DNA from: Lentinula raphanica
Lineage: Eukaryota; Basidiomycota; Agaricomycetes; Agaricales; Omphalotaceae
Assembly (NCBI GenBank): GCA_027919835.1
Contig: JANVFP010000048.1
Span: 124,001 to 188,000 of the forward strand
Direction: 5' to 3'
DNA: 64,000 nucleotides
The position numbers and the translations under genes were made by a program. The notes under the pieces are model-generated. The model worked only from the letters and a program-made list of their open reading frames with translations. It was not told where the DNA came from and ran no database searches. This document shows, one piece after another, positions 1 through 9,012 of the stretch (positions are counted from its first letter, which is position 1; every line of letters starts with the position of its first letter).

Positions 1-518
1 TTAGCAGCGTGTTTATAGCATAGAAAAATGCCTTTGGCATTGACGCGTAGGATCTTGTCCCAGTCTTCTTCGTCTTTTGAGAAACGAGCTCATCAGGTGA
101 GAAACTGGAAAGATGGAACCAAAACTTGCTCGTTGAAAGAATGGGACTGTCAGGCGGTCCAAGAATGGCTGCGTTTGCGACCATCTGGGAGTCGTCAGTG
201 AAGTGCGGGATTCAAGGTAGAGTAAGTAATCCAATAACGTACTATGTCTAAACTTCCCAGAGTCTTTGCAACGTTGCCCACCATGCTTTCTACTTCGCGT
301 TCGACACTGACATCTCCAGGGACAGTGCACGCCGTCTGGATTCCATGGGTCTTCTTGATATCTTCGGCTATGGATTCGAGTTGGTCTACTTTGGAATGGA
401 TATCATTCACAGCTACTTTGTATCCATCTGAAGCTAGCCGCAGAGCAATAGCTTTGCCGATTCCTTGAGCTGCTCCAGTGATGAGAGCAACACGGGGGGT
501 CGATGCCTGAAGGAGCAT
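1..518 (-). CDS. short-chain dehydrogenase/reductase, 3' end outside window
   Basis: A classical NAD(P)-dependent SDR, read right to left from an ATG at 518. The N-terminus has the cofactor glycine motif TGAAQGIG directly after a short beta strand (VALIT), followed by the AIALRLASDGYKVAVND segment usual for acetoin/diacetyl reductase-like SDRs. An intron starts at about 245 (GTACGT on the minus strand). The next exon opens with MVANAAI, equivalent to the family NAG motif, here NAA. A further intron precedes DEEDWDKILRVNAKGIF, which runs off the left edge at KHAA. The catalytic Tyr-x-x-x-Lys region would lie beyond the window. It is a divergent paralogue of the plus-strand SDR starting at 1186 (same exon breaks, closely similar residues). 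The SDR family is well supported. The substrate (diacetyl/acetoin or another small ketone or polyol) is inferred only from general resemblance. Confidence 0.8.
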
Positions 519-1185
519 TGAAGGACGAGTCGAGAGAAGTACTGAATTGCAGGACACAGAGGGGGAGCAGCCAATTTTGAGACGATCTTCTGAGCCATAT
601 ATGTGGGACTCTTGACCCACGCTATGTTATTATCATCGAAGGTGAAGCTGAAGCCGTACTTATGAGGTACACACCTTGGAGTTGTTCGAAGTTGATGAGT
701 GTGGGAATTCGGAATGAGCCGAACGGCGAAACTTTCCGCCGCTTCGGCAGGTCGACGAGCTTGAGCGCTTGAGCTTCAGCCTTGCTTGAACCCTACTGCC
801 AGCTCGAAATTTATGTGTTCCACGATACCACAACATGCAATAATCATGGCCATCGAGCATCTTATGCTCATCATTGCTCTGAACTTACAGTGAGCTCCTC
901 TACCACATGAACCCCTGGCCACACATCTTGTCATCATCATCACGGCGGTTTTACATAGGTGAGCATGTATCGATATCACTGGAGCTATCTGCTCAATCTT
1001 CTCATGTTCTCCTCGCTTCTGGCTTTGTACAAGAAAAGGTCGGGTGCGAACCGCCTAATCCTGTCATGCGAATGCTCTTGGTATGTACTCAATGAATTCC
1101 TTCGAAATTGCAGGTCAGATGGCTCACCAGACATTCTCATATAACACTATCTTTAGCGTCAATCCTTCTCATTCTCCTCTTCTCA
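519..1185. promoter_or_regulatory. shared upstream region of two divergent SDR genes
   Basis: This 667 bp gap separates the start codons of two divergently transcribed SDR paralogues, so both promoters must lie here. I see no convincing TATA box, repeat or additional coding exon. Short open frames in it have no recognisable protein character. Confidence 0.5.
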
Positions 1186-1762
1186 ATGGCTACAAAACGA
1201 TTCGGCGTCGCGCTCGTCACTGGTGCTGCTCAAGGAATCGGCAAGGCTATCGCTCTTCGACTGGCCAAGGACGGGTTAAAGGTCGCAGTGAATGATATCG
1301 CCAGCAAATCCGAACAACTGCAATCTCTCTCCCAGGATATTGAACGGCTCAGCGGACAGGCTTCTATTCCAGTTGTCGCTGACATATCAAAGGAGGTTGA
1401 TGTTGAGAACATGGTCAACAAGGTGGCTAAAACTCTTGGTGGACTCAATGTGGTGCGCACGATTCTCGTTCGATTGCAGAAGTCGGAATTGTGATCTCTA
1501 ATTTCAAGATGGTGGCAAATGCAGGCGTCGTCACTCCCAGTAAAGAAATGGTGGATTGTGAGCAAAACATGACGAGGATGTTCGTACATTGTACTGAGGG
1601 TTGTGCACACAAGATACTACCGAAGACTGGGAGAAGGTTTTCGCAGTCAACATACGCGGGGTTTTCCTTTCGTACAAGTATGCTGCTAAGCAAATGATTG
1701 CTCAAGGGCAAGGCGGAAGAATCCTGGGTGCCTCTTCGATTGCCGGACGAAAAGGCGAGGCT

Positions 1763-4099
1763 TTCTCGCTGCTCGCAGCGGTTCTCATTGCGGATATAGT
1801 CTCATCGTGCTTTGATTCTACATACACAGGCAAGCAAATCTATTAACCAATGGATAACCACATGAGTTTGAAACACCGCTTGAATAATTTGAACCTACGC
1901 ACAAAAGTGGTAATTTAATCCACTGGATATTTGAAGCTGAGGTTGTCCTGAGGTCCAATCAAACTTGAACCGGTGGATGAAGTGAGTATAGCCTCATCGG
2001 CCTGATTTTTCCGGTGGATCCCGACTGTGACCCGGTTTTCCCAATCCTCAGTAGACCATCATTTTTCGAGCGATAAACTGAATGAATTTTACAACAAAGA
2101 TGTGTACAAATGATGAATAAGATACCAGAACCATGACTGAACTGTACACAAACACCATTGATCCTTCAGTCTTCACAGACTCTTTGAAGAGTCCTAACAA
2201 AACCTTGATGCATACAAAGTTGAAGAAACTTGAGCCGTCGAAGGGCAGAGTCGCGGCGACAAGAGCATTTCCAAGAGCATTGACAAGGGTATTGACGAGG
2301 GTATTGAAGTTCTTGTGCAAGTGAGTTGGTCTTGAGGAGAGAGCATTGACAATGGTATTGAACCTCTTGAGCAAGTGAGTTGATCACTGGATAGATGAGC
2401 GTTGATAACATTGATGATGTTGCAGAATTTTGACGACGTTGCAGAGCCTTGACAACGGTGCAGAATCTTGACGACGTTGCAGAGCCTTGACAACGGTACA
2501 GAATCTTGACGATGGTGCAGAACCTCGACGACGTTGGAGAACCTTGACCACGTTGAAGTGGCGATTGAAGAGCGACGCAAGCAAATGAGTGACGTCGAGG
2601 TGTCTTTTTCAGAGACAGTTTGAAGCAGCCTTGATTGAGTATTGATCGAGAGCGAAAGGCCTTAATGATAAAGCACCACGACGCAAACAGAGATGTTGGA
2701 TCCCTTTGTCTTGGTTGGTTCTTTGGAGATATCCGAGTTGCAGATAAACTTGAGAGTGGCGGGTGCTGGTATCAATCACTAGTAAGGGATACGGTTTGAG
2801 GATGTGAGCGATTGGAACCAGAGTGTGCAAGATTCTGATCTGAAGAAGTCGAGCTCAGTGTAAACTTCGTCGTGGGGTCCGATTCGATGGAGTAAAAGAA
2901 AGTTGAAGTTGTCCAAATAACAATCAACAAACACGACACGTCCTTTGCATGTGACTTGACCAGTCAGCAAACGCGACTCCTGGTCCAACAGGGCGCCGAA
3001 TCTTGAACAATTTGAAACAATTTGAGGCTTTTGAGCTTAAGAAATTATGTGCAAGGCTTCAAACAGGCGGACGATGAGTGAAGGTGCAAAAGGAAATTAA
3101 GCTGAGCTTATCTACGACATTTGAAACAACGTTTGAAATTATGGCCCGATAGTGATGTCGGTGGGCGAAAAAGAAAATAATTCAAAAAGGAAAATTTCCA
3201 AAAAAGGAAAAAAGGAAAGGAAAAAAAAGTATTGTTGCTGCTCCCTATATCTTTGAATCCTCTAAAACCATAGCTGGCATGCATTCTACCTCAACAACAA
3301 ATGTATTGTTTGAAAAATATGAACTTTCACTGTCCTTTCAATATCATTAATTGACAAAGATTGGATTCCAAAGATTGTGCACTCATCAGTGAAGCTGGAA
3401 AGCTCATTCCCAATATTTGAGTTCTTCAGCTCATTAGGCATGGAGACCAAATATAATATGAATTTTTGAGATACTGTGTGTGTGGTAGGTAGAAGCACTC
3501 ATCGTAAAATATGATTTTCTTGAAAAAGATACATAAAAGGTAATTCCAGGATACTGCCGCATTGCGTGACTCAATTGAGCGCCCACCAGCGCCTAATCGG
3601 TTGCTTGTCGAGGCAAGGACATTTCTTCTCAATTTTTATCAAAGTTTCTCAGAATTGATTGCATTGAGTTTCTGAATGAAACCGGCTCTATTTGCCTCAT
3701 AAGCACATTTTTTAGAAAAAAAAGCCGACGCAGTGAATGTAAGATGAATACTGACAGTACTCAACTCACTTCTTCACAATTGAAAACATTCTCTTTGGCA
3801 TTGGCTATTAAATATTTTGCTTACTTCTTCAATAGTACTATCTGTCATATTGAATTTGAACCTTAAGACATTGCTAGACCAGTGCCAGACAATGAGAACA
3901 GTTAGAGCTGCGAGCAAGTAGTCAGATTGGGCTTGGGAATGTGGCTGTGCGATTATGCAATCGGTATCCGGTATCAGTATCTTCCACCGACACCGATACC
4001 GCCCCGAAATTATTGAACCTCAGGATAAATTTTAAGTCCGTCCAGCGCTTCATTTTGCCGCCTCAAACACCACACATCTGAAGGTCTGGGTGTGTAGCT
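1763..4099. mobile_element. 2.3 kb insert of unknown type inside SDR exon
   Basis: AT-rich, non-coding-looking sequence between the two halves of the SDR gene. It holds a 19 bp tandem repeat array, a purine-rich run near 3170-3235, and GGTATC/CCGATACC-type short inverted motifs near 3960-4005, a pattern often seen near hAT element ends. No long terminal inverted repeats, LTRs or transposase frame are visible. The only possible target duplication is GCT on each side (1760-1762 and 4097-4099). It could be a non-autonomous transposon, a decayed element or a complex rearrangement. Confidence 0.45.
2419..2551. repeat. seven-copy 19 bp tandem repeat
   Basis: Seven consecutive 19 bp units of the form GTTGCAGARYCTTGACGAC. 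Units alternate between two variants (GAATCTTGACGAC and GAGCCTTGACAAC), which suggests a 38 bp higher-order unit. Related GCATTGACAAGGGTATTGA-like stretches lie just upstream at about 2265-2400. There are no conserved spacers, so this is a minisatellite. Confidence 0.85.
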
Positions 4100-4752
4100 G
4101 GATTCGAAACCAGTGCCTACTGTGCTTCGAAATTCGCAGTACGAGGATTGACGCAAAGTGCAGGTAAACTCGTTGTAGTACACGCTTGTCGCCGCGCTGA
4201 TTTTTTCCCAAAGCTCTCGAACTAGGCAAATATGGTATAACCGTCAATGCGTATGCTCCTGGTAAGTCATGTCTTTCCGAGTCCTTCCTATACCACTCGC
4301 TAAATCCAAGTCTAGGTTTCACTAAGACATCACTCAGTACGTTGTCACAATCGCTCCATTCAAGTTCATACTGATGAGCTATCAGACGAGAGTTTCTGGA
4401 ACGATCCTGATTCGCTCGCTCGCAAAGTAAGTCTACTGTCTTTCTTGCACTTTCGTCCGTCGTTTACGAGCCTTTGACGATGAACAGTACGGTATAGCCG
4501 TACCCCCTTACTTCAAGATGGGCCAGCCAGAATACATCGCGAGTTTGGTGTCATATCTGGCTTCGGAGGAGGCACATTACATCACAGGTTAGTCTGTCGC
4601 CGGTACTGAATGTGTTACGGGTCGTTGATTTCGATTACCCTCATCACCAAAGGTCAAACTGTGAGTCGAATAGGAATAAGGTCAATCCGTATTTTCTTCT
4701 GCTAACGGTTGTATTCTAGATATCACCTAACGGAGGTGTGCTTTTCGACTAG

Positions 4753-5069
4753 AATGGAATACGTATGCTATCTATTGCTACTTTCTGATAATGTTCCGAC
4801 CTTTCGATTTCTACAACTTCCGCACCTACAGCCCACCTCATATGAGTCATACCTACCCGTAACAAGGCCCGTGAACTTGTCCAGGGAAACGGCTTGGCGA
4901 GCGTTCTTCCTTTTAGAAGGTTTAGCCGACTCGCCTGGTTCTACCTCAGCCTCAGGCTCCTCACGCATAAATTTCCACTGATTGACGGCGACTTGACGAG
5001 GGCACAGAATTTGCGATTGGCTGAGCCGAAGTCTGCAGTCTGGCTTTGGTTTTCCCCGACCGGGTCTGA
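4753..5069. other. intergenic, no gene recognised
   Basis: Sequence between the SDR 3' end and the truncated signal-peptide copy. A minus-strand open frame exists here but has no recognisable domain and does not resemble the mature part of the secreted protein at 6125-7402. Confidence 0.4.
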
Positions 5070-5243
5070 TCAATATTTCGAGTTGTAGGTTTCTTTTAAG
5101 ATAGCTGATATGACCACGACGACTTCCAGACTGCTTGTATTGGGATTATTGAGGGCCAACGGAACAGCCGTGACCACGAAGAGCGATTGGAAGGAAAGGA
5201 GGAAGACGAACAATGAACATGAGGAAAATGATAGTAGGTGCAT
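5070..5243 (-). pseudogene. truncated copy of the secreted-protein 5' end
   Basis: An ATG at 5243 (minus strand) begins a signal peptide (MHLLSFSSCSLFVFLLSF, then QSLFVVTAVPLALNN) closely matching the one of the gene starting at 7402 (MRLLSVFLLSFHSLFVVMAV, then PLALNN). Similarity stops just after the NTSS residues, where the intact gene has its first splice donor. The frame then runs on for about 18 unrelated residues to a stop at about 5070. Similarity also extends far upstream into the promoter (to about 5720). It is therefore a duplicated promoter plus first exon that has lost the rest of the gene. A short secreted peptide of about 58 residues cannot be excluded. Confidence 0.65.
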
Positions 5244-5720
5244 CGGAACGAGGAACGAAGCTTTGGTGTCAAGGGTGTTTCTATGAGTCGAAGTTAGGCT
5301 TGAACACAACAAAACGCCACTTACCGTTGAACTTGACAATAGACAAAAAAGGAGTTGAATTTGGGCGCAAGCTACTTGATTGTTCGATGGACTGATTGTA
5401 AGGATTTCAAAGTGAAGGATGCGAGCTTTGAGATCGAGAAAAGATATACATGTACCCATCGTGACTGAGAGAATCGATAAGGATAACCATGGCAGGTGAA
5501 ATGGATGAACAACAGGGTTCGATATGTACACTGAACTATCAGAACATAGAACAAAAAACTCCCTCAGTCCCGACTCGGATATGCGAACGAAACAATAGAA
5601 CACCTACAAGCTTGCCAGCAAGAGAAATGGATTCGACCAGCGAACCTTTTTGTGACCTCGACATATCGGTACTGAAAACACATTCAGAGAGCGTCAATAG
5701 AAATTGGGGGGAGGGGGGTC
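5110..5720. repeat. left copy of a ~600 bp direct duplication
   Basis: Matches 7310-7870 with many substitutions and small indels. Shared landmarks are the signal-peptide exon, CGATGGACTGAT (about 5391 and 7556), AAAACTCCCTCAGT, GATTCGACCAGCGAA and CATTCAGAGAGCGTCAA. It contains the promoter and first exon of the secreted-protein gene family. Confidence 0.8.
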
Positions 5721-5926
5721 GGGACTCGGGACTCAGGGGCCAGTGTTCAAACGTTCACGGCTTCAACGTCAACTTCAAGCTAGTATATGGGGGAGGTCTG
5801 GCCTTGAGAACAAGGGCGAGTAGGGGGAGGGGAAGGAGAGGGGAGGGGAAAAGGATTCCAGTTCGCGCCAGAAAAACGAATCAAAAGCGATGATCGTAGC
5901 TTAGCGTCATTCACAAATAACCGTAA

Positions 5927-5989
5927 CATAGGACATAGGACATAGGACATAGGACATAGGACATAGGACATAGGACATAGGACATAGGT
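5927..5989. repeat. 7 bp microsatellite, nine copies
   Basis: Nine head-to-tail copies of CATAGGA; the last ends in T instead of A. It lies in the gap between the truncated copy and the 3' end of the secreted-protein gene. Nothing else is recognised in 5725-6124 apart from a G-rich stretch at about 5705-5850. Confidence 0.95.
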
Positions 5990-6124
5990 GCACAGTGTAC
6001 ATATATCATGATGTTGGTCTATCTATCATATGGACACCATCTAATTCGATCTAACATTTCCGGATGGCTTCAGATGAATGATCGGTTAGAGATACTTAGT
6101 AGTAGATACTGAATCAAACTCACC

Positions 6125-7402
6125 TCAATCAGCGGTTTCTCCTTCAACTCGCTGCCTCTTCTTCCCTTTTTTCGCTATCTGCCGCTGTTTTACCAAGACC
6201 TCGATCCATAACCTGGGTTCGCCACCACTGTATTTCATCCAGAATTCTTCGGCATTCAGTTTCTGTGAATCATGGAATGTATTCCAAACCTCAGCAGAAT
6301 CTGGATTCCTGATGAACTCAAATCCTGGAGACAAACTGAAACCGGAAGAGGGACTGGTTTCAGGAGAGACAGTATCCATTGCTGTTTGCAATAGAGATTC
6401 TGAATCCATTCCCTCCATATCCAAAAACATCTTCTCCATCTCCTTCTTCTGGCTAGGATAGACATTCTCGAAAGCCCCCAGGTGGAAGGAATAGGGACGT
6501 GTCCGGTACCTAGCGGTCTTCTCTGAACCCTTGAAGCTCCATTTCCCAGAGTCAACTACGGGATAGAAGTATTGCGCATCACCGAGCCAAAATCTCCAAG
6601 TCAAAGTAAAACCACTCGGCTTTGTTCCCATTCGTTCAAGATACACATCTATGGAACAGGCTGTTGCACCAAGACAATCAATGATGGTCGAAGTACTGAT
6701 AATTTCCAAGAAAGGGACTTACAAAATTCCAGGCACTGTACCCAATTTGTAGGATTGCAATTGCCATGTCGCTTCCGGAATTCATCAGGAGCGAGCTTTG
6801 AATCACGGTATAGAGCCCACACATCAGGGTTACCAGAAGCCTCGGCGAATGTGAATGTAACATCTGGAAGCGGTTCCGATGTAGCAGGGGGACTCGATTC
6901 AGGAGGCATGACAGATTCGAATTCATTATCAACAAGGCCCAGTGCTGCATTCATTAGGGCTTGTGGACTATCGCACCGCAGTTCCAAATATTCCAGCTTC
7001 ATCGTAGTCTTCTTGTCTTGTTTGAGCCGGTCAAAAGTTCCCAGCCTGATGGGGTTCAAAATACTAGACGACACCATACGGTGGCCATCTGTAGGCTCTA
7101 GAAACCTGAATTTCCATTTTTCATTCTCCAGTTCGGGAATCAGAACTCGCGTAGCACCGAACCGAAGTCTCCATTTCAAAGTGTGATTAGGTGGGAGTCG
7201 TTTAAATCGTTCAATGGTTAGGATGAGGGATTCCTGAGGCAATGCTGTTTCAAAAACACAATCAACGTATTGTGATAAAGAATATTCAAGAAAGGAGCTT
7301 ACGTGCAGGACTGCTTGTATCGGAATTATTGAGGGCCAACGGAACAGCCATGACCACGAAGAGCGAGTGAAAGGAAAGGAGGAAGACGGATAGTAGGCGC
7401 AT
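6125..7402 (-). CDS. secreted protein with two related tandem domains
   Basis: Three exons on the minus strand: 7402-7303, 7244-6723 and 6660-6125, giving 385 residues. The first exon encodes a clear signal peptide (hydrophobic core VFLLSFHSLFVVMAV), so the product is probably secreted. The mature part holds two copies of one domain. The first has ERFKRLP, LKWRLRFGATRVLIPEL, KWKFRFLEP, a PESSP spacer and the segment PDVWALYRDSKLAPDEFRKR. The second has ERMGTKP, LTWRFWLGDAQYFYPVV, KWSFKGSE, PETSPSSG and SAEVWNTFHDSQKLNAEEF. Each copy sits in its own large exon, consistent with exon duplication. The C-terminus is basic (KKGKKRQR). I do not recognise the family, and no catalytic motif is evident. 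Its promoter and first exon were duplicated to 5110-5720. Confidence 0.75.
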
Positions 7403-7870
7403 TGGAATGATTGAGGAACAGAGCTTGTGTCAAGGATGTTTTTATGAGTCATTGGGCATTAACGCAACAAAAAGAAACCTACTGTTGAGCTTGAAAGTGG
7501 ACGAAAAGAAGGAGAGGTGCGACTTGAATTTGTGCGCAAGGCTGCTTGATTGCTCGATGGACTGATCGTACGGATTACAAGGTAAAGTGAGCTTTCAGAA
7601 TGAGAGAAAAATATATATGTACCTACCGTGACAGAGAGAATCAATAAGGATAACCACAGGTGAATTGGATGAACAGTGACGGGGTTTGAATTAAACTACC
7701 AGAACGTAGAAAAAAACTCCCTCAGTACCGAGATACGAACGACACGATAGATAACCTACATGATTGCCAGCAAGAGAGAATAGATTCGACCAGCGAATCT
7801 TTTTGTGACCTCGACGTATCGGTACTGGAGCCACATTCAGAGAGCGTCAAAGGAAATTTGGGGGGCATTC
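7310..7870. repeat. right copy of the ~600 bp direct duplication
   Basis: Promoter, 5' leader and signal-peptide exon of the gene starting at 7402, homologous to 5110-5720. Similarity ends shortly after the shared CATTCAGAGAGCGTCAA motif and a G-run. Confidence 0.8.
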
Positions 7871-9012
7871 ACGTACCAATGCTGTACCAATGATGGATGT
7901 TAGGTTGAAGGTGAAAAAAAGGCGGTGTCGAACGACGTGTCCCTTTTGTTGTCGGATCGAATCGGAGGCATTGCGACGGTAAAGTATAGGGAGGAGTCGA
8001 GGTGACCGTCGGGTCGCTGGTGTTATTCTTAAGGCTGACCTAGAAGACGCTGCTAGACGGCGCTCTACACAGAGTTTACGCATTAAAATTGGATACACCC
8101 TACGGCAAGATATGTACCTATGTCCAAAGGTTGTCTGTCTTTGGTAGACTACATGGTTTACCAGGGTTTACCGGTACCTCTCACTGGACTCAAAGCCTTC
8201 GTCAAACTCAAGCCGCAAGCGCGAGGCCGGGTGAGAAAGGGAAAGGGTGAGAAAATTCAGAAATAAACAAACACAAAAGACCACCATCACGGACACTGAA
8301 CATTCTCGGAGTCTGGCGCGATTTCCACAAATTTTCGCTATCCTACAACATACGAGGTGTTGCAACATGTACAACAAACACTGGCGTCTATGCGCACTGG
8401 GCAAAGTCTTAGTATGAAATGGGACCCGGAATGTTTAGATTATATATGTATACGGGTGCGTCATGAAGGTTGTTTTAAATTCCACCTCTGAGCAGATTGT
8501 GATCCATGCCAGGGAGTGTATTGAACGACTAGCTCGAATGACTTTCGTTGAATCTCCATTCAATCATAACTTGGGTCTTGCTTTCGTACAGCTATAATAC
8601 TAGATGAATGATCGTCGAAAGGGCAGATGAATCCAGGGTGAATCTTCGGTTACTGGTCGGAAAGGTGGATTCTGGAACATGACCTACGTTGCTCATGGTT
8701 CGATCCCCAGCTCGTTGCCCTTTTGAACTCATCGGAACTTCCTCGTCTTCTTCAATTGTCTTCGCTCGAAAGATATCGTTCATAACACAATCATCATATC
8801 ATGGTCTTCTGGAAAACTATCGCTGAATGTGGCTATCACCCCACTTTCAGACTATTTCTGTCCAAACTCTCCCGCATGCTTATCTGGTGTCACCAGGTTT
8901 GATTCTTTGTGGTTGGCATCGGTCCGCCACACTTCTCGTCCCTCAGTCAGAAGACTCTGAATACGTTCATAAGTCGAAGTCTCCGTTAATGACAGCACAA
9001 AAGCTATCGCCA
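7871..9012. other. intergenic between divergent secreted-protein and GH35 genes
   Basis: About 1.1 kb upstream of both the minus-strand gene starting at 7402 and the plus-strand GH35 gene. Several short open frames occur; one on the minus strand at 8592-8783 has a plausible composition but no recognisable domain. A GGTTCGATCCC string near 8697 resembles a tRNA B box but no cloverleaf forms around it. Confidence 0.4.

Larger units (their letters stand above)
1186..4752 (+). pseudogene. SDR paralogue split by a 2.3 kb insert
   Basis: Second SDR copy. Exons I can follow: 1186-1452 (MATKRFG, then TGAAQGIG), 1509-1557 (MVANAGVV), 1614-1762 (TTEDWEKVFAVNIRG up to GRKGEA), then a break, then about 4100-4163 (GFETSAYCASKFAVRGL, carrying the catalytic Tyr-x-x-x-Lys), 4214-4261 (ALELGKYGITVNAYAPG), about 4337-4426, 4488-4587 (GQPEYIASLVSYLASEEAHY), an 8 bp micro-exon 4653-4660 and a last exon 4720-4752 ending SPNGGVLFD. 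Reading frame and residue order continue exactly across the break: codon GCT at 1760-1762 is followed by GGA at 4100-4102. All other introns are 45-75 bp, and the 2.3 kb break has no GT donor. It therefore looks like an insertion into an exon. Segment 4337-4426 aligns less well and may have decayed. If the insert were spliced out the protein would be complete, so pseudogene is an inference. Confidence 0.75.

Noticed and set aside
2419..2551. CRISPR-like array
   Set aside because: Units are contiguous with no unique spacers, and the genome is eukaryotic.
1763..4097. Interpreting the SDR break as one long intron
   Set aside because: No GT or plausible GC donor at the break, and all other introns of the gene are 45-75 bp; kept as an insertion, with RNA evidence able to overturn it.
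4768..5073. Minus-strand frame as the missing mature part of the truncated secreted protein
   Set aside because: It shows no similarity to either domain of the intact gene and cannot be joined by clear splice sites.
5927..5989. Telomere-like repeat
   Set aside because: CATAGGA does not match fungal TTAGGG-type telomeres and lies between ordinary genes.
8680..8730. Possible tRNA signalled by GGTTCGATCCC
   Set aside because: No matching acceptor, D or anticodon stems could be formed around the B-box-like string.
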